Source of the DNA: Pachyseris speciosa
Lineage: Eukaryota; Cnidaria; Anthozoa; Scleractinia; Pachyseridae
Direction of reading: 5' to 3'
Assembly (NCBI GenBank): GCA_016490735.1
Contig: JAEMWC010000038.1
Coordinates: 722,001 to 786,000 of the forward strand
Length of the DNA: 64,000 nt
Numbering within the stretch: position 1 is the first letter of the stretch; each line of letters begins with the position of its first letter. This document shows, in pieces, positions 1-10,410 of this stretch. The notes beneath the pieces were generated by a model. That model did not search any database, was not told the DNA's origin, and worked only from the letters and a program-made list of their open reading frames with translations. The position numbers were made by a program, and so were the translations under genes.

Positions 1-1834
1 TATCGCAAAAGAACTGCTTGCTGACATTAAGCTCATCAATCAGTGCACCTACAGTGTTTTCAAAAAGAAATCCAGCTGCTTTTGTAGCTAGCCAAGTGCA
101 AGACAAAACAACTTGATAATAAAATATTGGGCATTTGGTTGATATCACTATCAAGGTAATTAACAATGTGGTATGAGGATTTAAGGTAATGATTCACCAA
201 AGCAAAAGTGTTGGAAATCCGTGTTAGCAATCTTAACTTGATTTTCTATTTCGCAAGAAAGGTAAGGACTAGTCTCACATTTCTCCATGTACATTTGAAA
301 TTGCACAACATACATCATCAAACATCAAAAATCCCATTACACATTAGTGCCAAATGTCATCCAAACATACCACAAGATTGGTGTGACCAGCTATGAATAA
401 AATTAATTGAAAGACTGCATGCAGGAGAAGGAACTCTAAAGGATGTGTACATTAATGAGAAAGAGCTTCCTTTAAGTTTAAGTAATACTTTGTCATGCAA
501 ATACATCTAAGTTGATACAAAAAAGTGTGCATGACTGGAGAATAATTGGGAGAAAGTAAATTCCCATACAAAGAATATTATCTAATATAGTAACAGACCA
601 CGTATAAGAACCTGGGTTTTAAGAACCTGTTAGGCTAAAATTTTCATTTTAAGCCCCCTCCACATAAGAACCTATTAAGGCTAAAATTTTAAGTTAGGTT
701 CTTATCAGTGGGGTTGCTGTAAAAGTGTAAAGGTAGAAACTGCTGAATGAGTTTCTTTGTTATGTTTTGTTAAGGACATATACTGTACCTGCAGTGAACT
801 GCCTATAGGCATTTCTCTATGGTACAAATAAATGATTTATACTGTATTATGAGATGGTATTTATCATATATATAGTATATTCAGATAAAATTCATATGAA
901 AATTTAAGAACCTATTTTAAGAACCTTGGTAGCCTAAATTTGCTTTCAGTATCATTTATATAAGAATCTATTTAGGCTAAATTAGAAAATTCTGGTTCTT
1001 ATACGTGGGCTATTACTGTATTACACATTCTAAAAACTAAGAGGTGAAATTTAAACGTGGCCCAAAGCTAACCTAATCAAATTAAATCAAATACTTGTCT
1101 CTTACAAGTCACCCCTGCTTTGAGATTGACACTAAAAATAAAGAAGTAAAACTGAAATACAATCCAAAGCTAACCTAATTAAATTACATACTTGTCACTC
1201 ACAAGCTACATCTGATTTAAAATTGACACAAATGATGTAATAGATAGGACTTAAAACTGCTTAAAGAAGGTGCATGCATGATGTTCGATGGCACGCCATT
1301 CCAGTCTGGTATGTAGCGATTATAAAAAGAAAAGCTGAAGGCCATATATATATTAAGCCAGGCCAAGCCTAGAATCGGAGTTGCACACTCTCACCGAGCA
1401 ACTTCGCATGGCTTTATTTGGGCCAGTTTAATTTGTGTCCAAAACAATTGAGCAGCAGCAGGGAAAACCAAGAGTTTTCGATAGCAAACGTTTGCAAAAA
1501 GAATACAGACATTCGTGAGTCCTAACTACTTTCAGATGAAAGCGTAACGGAATTCAAAGCGGATTTTAAAAAACACTACAAGCGAACAAAGTACGATGCG
1601 AGTGTTTTGCTGGAAGAAGGAGAAGGTGGAGAAATTAAACAAGACCATCTTGTAATAATAATAGCTTTTGTTGATTAGTCTAGAAAAATCGGTATTTATT
1701 TTGACATAAATGCCCGTCGAAAAGACAATAAGGGGTAAAAACTGATCGTTAAGAGCAGTCAACAGGAATTGACCGCGGTTCAGAAACAACAGAACAACAA
1801 ACACAAGTATTACAAGAAAACAAAGCACAATATA
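1..1834. repeat. Left arm of a 37-kb-spaced inverted repeat
   Basis: This stretch is the reverse complement of 37,318-39,150 with only scattered substitutions and small indels. Position 1 already lies inside the arm, so it may extend out of the window. Homology stops near 1,834, exactly where a small MITE is inserted. Both arms carry the same nested 431-bp MITE, so that insertion predates the duplication. A 62-codon frame (208-396) is present in both arms, but nothing about it looks coding. The repeat could be two copies of one dispersed family in opposite orientation or the ends of one large element. Confidence 0.85.
586..1020. mobile_element. Palindromic TA-target MITE (left-arm copy)
   Basis: The inverted ends read CAGTAATAGCCCACGTATAA at the better-preserved copy (38,133-38,563), flanked by TA. 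Here the left end is mutated and the right end, CGTGGGCTATTACTG then TA at 1,019-1,020, is intact. The CAGT start and TA target fit a Tc1/mariner-type non-autonomous element. No open frame is present. Confidence 0.75.
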
Positions 1835-1977
1835 TAGGGCTGCAGCTGGTTTGTAACCGTGATAGAATTCACAACTATCAAGCAAATTTAGAACGATAAG
1901 ATTAGATTTTCAGCATAAGATAGTTATCGTTCTAAAGTTGTGAACTCTGTCACGGTTACAAACCAGCTGCAGCCCTA
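1835..1977. mobile_element. 139-bp MITE with TA target duplication
   Basis: GGGCTGCAGCTGGTTTGTAA at 1,837 is mirrored by its complement ending at 1,975, and TA lies on both sides. The inverted ends are about 40 bp and the core is short. It sits at the breakpoint of the left arm of the large inverted repeat; the partner arm at 37.3 kb lacks it. Confidence 0.8.
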
Positions 1978-3060
1978 GTGTGACACTTGATTCGGGACAA
2001 AATGTACCTTTCCCTCCGGTGGAGGGTCGTGTTGTCAGCGCGTGACTTATTCAAATGGACCAATCAGAAACCAGCTACTTGACCTTGCGTTAACGGCCGT
2101 TGTCGCGAGGTCGGTCACAAGCATCTCAGGAAAGCCGAAGAGGCGAACTTCAAGCCAAATTTTTCGTTCTTCACGAGTCTTTTGACCGCCGAAACACACG
2201 TAGATGGAGTGAAATTTATTGGGCTTTATGGAACTGTTGGTTTTATCGCGATTCGGGACTTTTCCTTTCGAGGAGAGAGCGATTTGTGGAGTGACGTCAG
2301 GCCAGCGATTGATGCGATCGATAGAGTGGTCTGCCTTCTACTTCTTTAAGAAGGAGAGACAACGATTTCGAAAAACTTCACTAAACGGCGTCAGAATGGC
2401 TTCAAAATCGGCACAAGAGACAAGTACGCGACACATTTGAGGTAGGAAAACTTTATTTCTGATTAGATAGTTATTTACACATTTTTTTTACAAACCGGCG
2501 ACTTTCCCATACAATTCTCTATATAAACAAGCTGATGCAGAGTCGAATTTTGAGCTTGGGAAGCCTGTGCATACACCTTATTCCAAAATGGCGGCCGCTC
2601 GGAATGATCTGGGGAGAGCAGCACGGAAACGAGGCATCGAGGGCCGGCGTGAACATCTTGTGGTGTAATCGTGAGCGATCACGCTTCAAAATTGCTCTAT
2701 TCCATTCTCTCCTAAGAAAATTTATGTGGAAAAATGGTGTGAAAATCTCTTATCAGAAGTTTCCAGAAGACCGACGTGTAGTGTGTTCAAGCCGAATGGA
2801 TTGTTGCCATACGAAGGGATCTTGGATTAACTTTAAGTGACAAAACACTCGATCAAGGGTATGTTTGCGCCACTTCAAGTCTTCGGGTTATATTTGTTCG
2901 TTTGCTCGTCGCGAGAAAACTTTGAAAACTACTGCTGTACCATCCGCTTTTCCGTGAAAGAAGTGTTCTCTCGTAAAACGAAAAGTACCAAAGCATAGTA
3001 GTCCGATCAAACGAAAAAGACTGAGGAAAACCTCAGCAACTCCTGACCTACTGTCATCAA
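1978..3060. other. Stretch with no recognised gene; short inverted match to 23.2 kb
   Basis: Somewhat richer in G+C than its surroundings, with several open frames shorter than about 100 codons in both strands, none with recognisable protein content. Positions about 2,555-2,650 are the inverted copy of about 23,218-23,288 (shared AAAATGGCGGC block), so at least this part belongs to a dispersed repeat. Confidence 0.5.
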
Positions 3061-3069
3061 CCAAGACAT

Positions 3070-3720
3070 CGTGATTCAGATATTCACTGGAAAACTTGAA
3101 CCATTTACAGACTTCAAAAAAGTTTGTCAAATCTCTGTAAAATGTATACATTTCCTTTGTAAATTGCAATGTCTGTAAACGTGCACACTTACAGAGATTT
3201 TATGAACCCTATAAAATGTCTGTAGATTCGACAGAATTTTACGCGTCCAGATCCCATTAAATGTCTGTGAAATCTCAATGTTTTCTGTGTAAATTGTAAG
3301 CAAAATTTACAGAGATTTCATAAACTTTGTAAAAATCCTTGTAAAATCTCAAGGTATTCTCTGTAAAAAAAACTCTAGGAAAAAACTCTGTAAAATAAAG
3401 AACATAAAATGTCCATAAAATCTTCGTAAAAATCGAACCAAAATAACTGCATGAAATGTTAATAAAATGTACACAAATAAAAAGCACACAATGTTAATAA
3501 AAAGTGGGTGTAATGTTTGTAAAATATACAAGGAGTACCATATGAAATCTCAGCAAAATCTTCATATTTTCTCTGTAAAAGACAGAGGGAAACAAACCAG
3601 GATGAAACGCCAGAACACAAAATCCCAACAAAATGTCTATAAAAAGTGAACAAAAGCTGGACCACAAAGTGTCTGTCGATAAATCAAGTGCAGACAATAC
3701 TGTATCTTCAAAAGATATGT
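3070..3720. repeat. Degenerate array of TTTACAGA / TCTGTAAA motifs
   Basis: The octamer TCTGTAAA and its complement recur irregularly, often joined to GATTTCAT or ATCTCAATG. It is not a clean tandem repeat. The same vocabulary fills 16,300-16,680. The outer edges, TTCACTGGAAAA near 3,080 and TTTTCCAGTGA near 16,680, are inverted relative to each other. Confidence 0.6.
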
Positions 3721-3989
3721 ATTTTATTGCAAAATGTTAACGTTTTCTTTGCAAAAACGAGCTGGTACTAAAGCGACCTGTAAAACGCTAAAAACGTCAG
3801 TGGCCGTGAACTTTTCAGGGCCGAGCTTGCCAGCCCATCGCCACTGAACATTTAACGGCATGAAAAAGGTATCCTTTCTATTGCAATTGCCCAGAAGTTG
3901 TATAATTTACGTCCCTTAGCTTTATCGTTTCTTATAAACACTGGAAAATTATATTTTCATTCCGGCTGCTGGTATAACTCACAATTGGA
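3721..3989. other. No gene recognised
   Basis: Unique-looking sequence between the TTTACAG array and the 82-bp tandem repeat. I see nothing codable in it. Confidence 0.5.
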
Positions 3990-4375
3990 GTTACTAATGT
4001 TTTATGTTACACTGAACTGTACGAGGCGTGCCCCCCGCCAGTTTAGAGGGGTTAAACTAGACAGAGAGAAAGACAGATTACACGCATGCTACACTGGACA
4101 ACATAAGGCGTTCCACCCGCTAGTAGGGAGGAATTAAACTATAGAGAGAGAGAGAGATTACATGTATGTTACACTGAACCGTATGAGGCGTGCCACCCGC
4201 CAGTGCAGAGGGGTTAAACTAGAGAGAGAGAAAGAGAGATTACATGTATGTTACACTGAACTGTATGAGGCGTGCCTCCCGCCAGTTCAGCGGAATTAAA
4301 CTAGATAGAGAGAAAGAGAGATTACATGTATGTTACACTGAACTGTATGAGACGTGCCACCCGCCAGTTCAGAGG
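3990..4375. repeat. 82-bp tandem repeat, left block (five units)
   Basis: Five units begin with ATGTTACACTG at about 4,004, 4,086, 4,165, 4,247 and 4,329. Each holds GAGGCGTGCCACCCGCCAGT, a GGGGTTAAACTAGA block and a purine GAGA run. The array stops mid-unit at 4,375 and resumes at 8,505, so it was cut by an insertion. Open frames here are by-products of the repeat. Confidence 0.85.
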
Positions 4376-4793
4376 CATAACGAGCCAGAGGTTCTTAGCA
4401 ACCACAAAAATACCACTGGATCCCGCTGAGATAGGGGGCAATTTGCCACCAATCTCAGCAGGATATCCAGCTATTCTGAACATTCCAATGTAATTGAATC
4501 GCGTCTGGTACTCGTTTCTGTTTGATATGGGCGTCAATTTTCACGCTTATCTGCCATAATCCTTAAACACGATCGTTTATTTATGACGAGAGTTTAATTA
4601 AATTCTATCTTTAGACCTGATGCACTCGAAAAGTGACTGCAGGAACCGGAAAACGATACCCAATAGTTTGTTTTGGTTTTGGTGAATAATTACTCTTGAG
4701 GTAGGCTCACCGGTTCCAGAAAATAGCACTAAATTACAACCAAAGACTCAAGTTTTCTTTGTTTCTCTTTCGCATGCAATATGGGAAAAACAA

Positions 4794-5021
4794 TAGGGCT
4801 GTTTATACGAGAGAAAATAAGCCGCGGCTTACTCTGGCCACGGATTACATAAGACACGAACACTCCGTATAAATGGTACAAAATCTACATTCACGGCTTT
4901 CTCAAGCTGCCGCTTATCCTGGCCTAGGAGTTTTTACTTGTATAAATGGTTCCTTTCGCATCTTCTGTAAGCCGCGGCCAGAGTAATCCGTGGCTTATTT
5001 TCTCTCGTATAAACAGCCCTA
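4794..5021. mobile_element. 224-bp MITE with TA target duplication
   Basis: Ends read GGGCTGTTTATACGAGAGAA and its complement, with TA at 4,794-4,795 and 5,020-5,021. Inverted ends run about 45 bp, through a GCCGCGGC block. It shares only the GGGCTG start with the 1,837 MITE. Non-coding. Confidence 0.85.
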
Positions 5022-5589
5022 TTATGTGTTTTGTTTTTGGAGGGATATATATCTCTTTTGAACGCTAATTAAAATTCGCTTGTATTCCTGAATCAAAGAT
5101 ACTTGCAATACATGGTAATAGTGAACATATTTGGGAGTAATATACACAAATCAGTCTGCAAGTATTACTCTTCTTAAACGCCGTGAAAGTAAATTAACAT
5201 CACTGAGCTAAAATAATTCGCTTCAATATGTGATATCGTTGCGTGCCCATGAACAAAAGTTTTACTATCCGTACGGTTTCCCTAGGAACTGATAAAATTC
5301 TCGTTGAATAATTCCTCAATAACCTCGGCAGACGTCGAAATGGAAGTTTCACTATTCGACTTCCGAAACTGACCTTTGCAGGAAAAGTGACAACGGCGAC
5401 GGTATCGAAATCATCATTTCAAAATACAACTTCTCCTTTTTCTAATTCTCTCCCGATTGTTATAATTTGTTTAACTTGGAAAATGCTGGCGAACTCTCCA
5501 AGGACTAAATTAGTCTGAAAGAAATGTACCAACTGTAAAACGTTTTGGTCATTAAACCTGCTTACAACATTTGCCTAGATTTGTATGTG
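5022..5589. other. No gene recognised (inside the 4.1-kb element)
   Basis: Ordinary A+T-rich sequence between the MITE and the satellite; no repeat or coding signal seen. Confidence 0.5.
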
Positions 5590-8060
5590 CATTTCATAAA
5601 ACTGATCATGTTATATATCCAGAAGCACTCAGGCATATAGTGATGCCAGGACCTCAACCTGGATGAACCAGAAAAGATATAGAACATTTTCCTACATTTA
5701 ACTGCACTTTAAAAAATGTTCATGTTATATATCCCAGAAGCACTCAGGCATACAGTGATGCCAGGACCTCAACCTGGATGAACCAGAAAAGATATAGAAC
5801 ATTTGCCTAAATTTTTAGCTGCATTAAAAAAAACTGCTATGTTAAATATCCCAGAAGCACTCAGGCATACAGTGATGCCAGGACTTCAACCTGGGTGAAC
5901 CAGAAAAGATATAGAACATTTGCCTAGATTTTTATCTGCACTTCAAAAAACTATTCATGTTATATATCCCAGAAGCACTCAGGCATACAGTGATGCCAGG
6001 ACCTCAACCTGGATGAACCAGAAAAGATATAGAACATTTGCCTAAATTTTTAGCTGCATTTAAAAAAACTGTTATGTTAAATATCCCAGAAGCACTCAGG
6101 CATACAGTGATGCCAGGACTTCAACCTGGGTGAACCAGAAAAGATATAGAACATTTGCCTAGATTTTTATCTGCACTTCAAAAAACTATTCATGTTATAT
6201 ATCCCAGAAGCACTCAGGCATACATTGATGCCAGGACCTCAACCTGGATGAACCAGAAAAGATATAGAACATTTGCCTAAATTTTTAGCTGCATTTAAAA
6301 AAAACTGTTATGTTAAATATCCCAGAAGCACTCAGGCATACAGTGATGCCAGGACTTCAACCTGGGTGAACCAGAAAAGATATAGAACATTTGCCTAAAT
6401 TTTTAGCTGCATTTTAAAAAAACTGTTATGTTAAATATCCCAGAAGCACTCAGGCATACAGTGATGCCAGGACTTCAACCTGGGTGAACCAGAAAAGATA
6501 TAGAACATTTGCCTAGATTTTTATCTGCACTTCAAAAAACTATTCATGTTATATATCCCAGAAGCACTCAGGCATACAGTGATGCCAGGACCTCAACCTG
6601 GATGAACCAGAAAAGATATAGAACATTTGCCTAAATTTTTAGCTGCATTTAAAAAAACTGTTATGTTAAATATCCCAGAGCACTCAGGCATACAGTGATG
6701 CCAGGACTTCAACCTGGGTGAACCAGAAAAGATATAGAACATTTGCCTAGATTTTTATCTGCACTTCAAAAAACTATTCATGTTATATATCCCAGAAGCA
6801 CTCAGGCATACATTGATGCCAGGACCTCAACCTGGATGAACCAGAAAAGATATAGAACATTTGCCTAAATTTTTAGCTGCATTTAAAAAAAACTGTTATG
6901 TTAAATATCCCAGAAGCACTCAGGCATACAGTGATGCCAGGACTTCAACCTGGGTGAACCAGAAAAGATATAGAACATTTGCCTAAATTTTTAGCTGCAT
7001 TTTAAAAAAACTGTTATGTTAAATATCCCAGAAGCACTCAGGTATACAGTGATGCCAGGACCTCAACCTGGATGAACCAGAAAAGATATAGAACATTTGC
7101 CTAGATTTTTGTCTGCACTTCGTAAAACTATTCATGTTATATATCCCAGAAGCACTCAGGCATACAGTGATGCCAGGACCTCAACCTGGATGAACCAGAA
7201 AAGATATAGAACATTTGCCTAAATTTTTAGCTGCATTTAAAAAAAACTGTTATGTTAAATATCCCAGAAGCACTCAGGCATACAGTGATGCCAGGACTTC
7301 AACCTGGGTGAACCAGAAAAGATATAGAACATTTGCCTAGATTTTTATCTGCACTTCAAAAAACTATTCATGTTATATATCCCAGAAGCACTCAGGCATA
7401 CAGTGATGCCAGGACCTCAACCTGGATGAACCAGAAAAGATATAGAACATTTGCCTAGATTTTTAGCTGCATTTAAAAAAACTGTTATGTTAAATATCCC
7501 AGAAGCACTCAGGCATACAGTGATGCCAGGACCTCAACCTGGATGAACCAGAAAAGATATAGAACATTTTCCTAGATTTTTGTCTGCACTTCGTAAAACT
7601 ATTCATGTTATATATCCCAGAAGCACTCAGGCATACATTGATGCCAGGACCTCAACCTGGATGAACCAGAAAAGATATAGAATATTTGCCTAAATTTTTA
7701 TCTGCATTTAAAAAAACTGTTATGTGAAATATCCCAGAAGCGCTCAGGCATACAGTGATGCCAGGACTTCAACCTGGATGAACCAGAAAAAATATAGAAC
7801 ATTTGCCTAGATTTTTATCTGCACTTCAAAAAAACTATTCATGTTATATATCCCAGAAGCACTCAGGCATACAGTGATGCCAGGACCTCAACCTGGATGA
7901 ACCAGAAAAGATATAGAACATTTGCCTAGATTTTTATCTGCACTTCATAAAACTATTCATGTTATATATCCCAGAAGCACTCAGGCATACAGTGATGCCA
8001 GGACTTCAACCTGGATGAACAAGAAAGGAATTGTAACATTTGCCTAAATTTTTATCTGCA
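5590..8060. repeat. ~118-bp satellite, 21 copies, two alternating subtypes
   Basis: The block AGCACTCAGGCATACAGTGA recurs 21 times from about 5,620 to 7,974, with a mean spacing close to 118 bp. Type A units have TTATATATCCC and CTCAACCTGGATG; type B have TTAAATATCCC and TTCAACCTGGGTG. They alternate through much of the array, giving a ~236-bp higher-order unit. Edge units are more diverged than central ones. No open frame. Confidence 0.95.
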
Positions 8061-8504
8061 AGTTACATATTCTAAATCACTTGAATATTTTACTATTGCT
8101 ATTTTCCTCGTACAAACATACACAGAGTCCTAAACTACTTGGTAGTTTGAAAAGGCTTTCAGAAGCTGTAATTTCTGGCCATCACATACTGAAATATGCC
8201 GATCATCCCCTTGAAAATCTCAACGAATCGCTAAAGCATAACATTTGACGAAACTAGCGTTTTGTCTTACAAGTAAAGCCATAAAATGCCATGAGAACAC
8301 GGCGTAAGCGTGCTGCATGGTGGTAAATTAAATTCTGCCGCTGAAGGGCAAAAACAATACTTCTTTCAAGGTGTGCGAAGATGCTCCTGCAGTGAAACCA
8401 CAAATGGAGTACGTTGACGGCTCTTATGCAGGCCTATAACGTCACTCCTTAGCAACTAGACTTGGGAGATTTTTTAACTTCCGGTTATCTCTGGCTCGTT
8501 ATGA

Positions 8505-8612
8505 TTAAACTAGATAGAGAGAATGAAAGATTACATGTATGTTACTGAACTGTATGAGGCGTGCTACCCGCCTGTTCAGAGGGGTTAAAATAGATAGAAA
8601 GAATGAGAATTA
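8505..8612. repeat. 82-bp tandem repeat, right block
   Basis: It begins ATTAAACTAGATAGAGAG, the continuation of the unit cut at 4,375, and holds one further diverged unit (8,532-8,600). Confidence 0.8.
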
Positions 8613-8887
8613 TACTGATGGCTTTTCCCAGACCATAAATAGATGACCACCCAAGACAAATTCCTTTGGCAATGAAGTTGGTGTCCTTGATACTCTGATG
8701 TGCTATTTTTCTTTCTGTAAAAGAAAAAAAAAAGACTTTAAATGAACTAAACTGATTGAAGGAACAAAGAAAATGCTAGCATTTGATTTGTATGATACAA
8801 CACATAATATAATTATGTATCTACGCATATAGATATACATGTGCATGTACATGTATTCCTTAATGTTGAAAACATACTTATGTGCAT
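8613..8887. other. No gene recognised
   Basis: A+T-rich sequence with an A run near 8,727; no coding or structural signal seen. Confidence 0.4.
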
Positions 8888-9037
8888 TAGCCTCCTTTGC
8901 AGCTGTTGTTTGGGTCTGTCCTTAATCCCTCCCCACTAATGTCTGGTGAACTAAGCTGGAAATTCCATTCCCATTGTGTCTAAGTATTCAATCTGGAGGG
9001 AGAAGAGAACTGACAAAAATGGCTGCAAAGGAGGCTA
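8888..9037. mobile_element. 146-bp MITE (GCCTCCTTTGCAGC ends)
   Basis: GCCTCCTTTGCAGC at 8,890 is mirrored by GCTGCAAAGGAGGC ending at 9,035, with TA on both sides. A second, less complete inverted end, GCTGCATAGGAGGCTA, lies at about 9,168-9,184, so a further fragment of the family follows directly. Confidence 0.7.
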
Positions 9038-9184
9038 CAGGAACTTACATGTAGCCACCAAAATTTAACAGCCATGATGTGACTAATCAGTTCCTGGGAA
9101 GGGAATGTCCGGCTCCGTTCAGCAGATGTTGGTGGGGAGGGAGAATACGACCAACATGTAAGTAACAGCTGCATAGGAGGCTAT

Positions 9185-9689
9185 CACAGTGTACTGTATG
9201 TGCATCAATTGGTCAACACTGGATAGACCATCAATAAAGAAAGATTCGGTGGGTCAACCGTACACAAAGATTTATTATTTTAAAGACTTGGTTTGCCTGG
9301 ACTAGGGACTGTTATTGGCTGTGAAAAGCTTCCGTAACTTACATGCATTGTAACATGATACATTATGCCTTCAAGGAAAAGCATGGACAATAAGACTTCA
9401 CTGTGGAGGCTATTTCATGCTTAGTATAGGCTTAACTTATTACAGTTTGCATAAAGGCAAAAAAAAATTGAGTAGAGTTAATGTGGTGGCAATGACAAGT
9501 ACATGTACCTTACTCTGTTACAGTAGCATGTATAAGGTATGAAAAGGAAATTACTATTAGGGGGTAAACTTCAAAGGACTCTACGTAGCACATAATTATG
9601 TATGATACCAGATTGGCTAGAAGAAAAAATTGCTTGTACTGCAGGTCACATTAATTTTTATTTATAGGAAAGATGAATGTTTTTTTTTG
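9185..9689. other. No gene recognised
   Basis: A+T-rich intergenic or intronic sequence with no recognisable feature. Confidence 0.4.
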
Positions 9690-9870
9690 GAGCAGGCAAT
9701 TTCAACAGTTTCAATTTATTTTTTCCATATTTCTTACACATTGTTACAAGATAAATATGTATTAAGATACAAAAGATAAATAAATAAGAAAAGAATGAGA
9801 AACATAATGGCGAGGATGTCCATAAAGAAACCATTGGGGCTTATACGAGCTACGGGCTCCTAAAAAATTA
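9690..9870 (-). repeat. Possible 3' end of a non-LTR retroelement
   Basis: Read on the minus strand this looks like a transcript 3' end: a GTAGCTCGTATAAGCCCC block, then several AATAAA-like signals and A-rich sequence. That resembles CR1/L2-type LINE tails, but no reverse transcriptase codons remain, so the call is tentative. Confidence 0.3.
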
Positions 9871-10019
9871 CAACTTGGAAATCATGATTTTTAGGCATAC
9901 ATGTAGCTTATTTAATTAATCAATTCATTTAGGTTACAAAGTGAGTGAAATAAGAAATACAACATGATACATGTAGTAATGCATGAAACCCCAAACAGAA
10001 ACTCGAAAACAAAATCTGA

Positions 10020-10095
10020 GTTCCAGATGGGATTCGAACCCACGACCCTCCACAATCTAGATGGATAACCACTGAGCTACTGGACACTCTATGGT
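10020..10095 (-). repeat. tRNA-like head, minus copy
   Basis: On the minus strand it reads with an A-box-like AGTAGCTCAGTGG and a B-box-like GGGTTCGAATCCC. TCCAT and GTGGA could pair as an anticodon stem around CTAGATT. The acceptor pairing is poor, so it is a pol III-type relic and not a working tRNA. Confidence 0.6.
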
Positions 10096-10284
10096 GTGCA
10101 AGGGTGAAATGTGGGCTTTGACTGGAACCGTATCACGTGGTCACACAGCCAAATAATGACTAGCACATACATAACTGCATCACGCAGTCACATTGAGGCA
10201 TATCAAAGATGCATATTGAGGCATATCAAAGATGGCTGTGTGACCGCGTGATGGAGTTCCAGTCAAAGCCCACATTTCACCCTT

Positions 10285-10363
10285 TTCACCAGTAGCTCAG
10301 TGGTTAGAACGTCCGTCTAGATCGCAGAGGGTCGTGGGTTCCAATCCCATCTGGAACTCGGAT
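10285..10363 (+). repeat. tRNA-like head, plus copy
   Basis: CAGTAGCTCAGTGG and GGGTTCCAATCCC match A- and B-box patterns; the B box has lost one consensus base compared with the minus copy. Followed by a short tail ending TTTGGGGTTTCATGCATTAC. Confidence 0.6.
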
Positions 10364-10410
10364 TTTTTTCGATTTTCTGTTTGGGGTTTCATGCATTACT
10401 ATCATGTTAC

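Larger units (their letters stand above)
4376..8504. mobile_element. 4.1-kb element with short inverted ends and an internal satellite
   Basis: It starts CATAACGAGCCAGAG and ends with the exact complement, CTCTGGCTCGTTATG. Its flanks join to rebuild one unit of the 82-bp tandem repeat, so it is a clean insertion. I see no convincing target-site duplication at the junction. Inside are a MITE, the 118-bp satellite and no open frame of note. Short inverted ends, central tandem repeats and apparent lack of a target duplication recall non-autonomous Helentron-associated or oyster pearl-type elements, but that is inference. Confidence 0.7.
9961..10410. mobile_element. ~450-bp foldback carrying tRNA-like sequence in each arm
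   Basis: The two halves are long inverted copies: AGTAATGCATGAAACCCCAA near 9,976 and its complement ending at 10,400, continuing inward through a tRNA-like head and GTGAAATGTGGGCTTTGACT. The centre (about 10,190-10,240) holds two direct copies of TTGAGGCATATCAAAGATG. It could be two SINEs joined head to head or a MITE that absorbed a tRNA-derived sequence. Confidence 0.75.

Noticed and set aside
208..396. 62-codon frame also present inverted at 38,755-38,943
   Set aside because: Conservation is explained by the near-identity of the repeat arms; the codon content looks random.
2398..2446. Possible first coding exon starting MASKSAQETSTRH with a GTAGGA donor
   Set aside because: The frame meets a TGA before the donor, and the region contains dispersed repeat sequence.
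5590..8060. CRISPR array
   Set aside because: Whole 118-bp units repeat without unique spacers, and the DNA is eukaryotic.
10285..10363. Functional tRNA gene
   Set aside because: Poor acceptor pairing and a mutated B box; it lies inside a foldback repeat.
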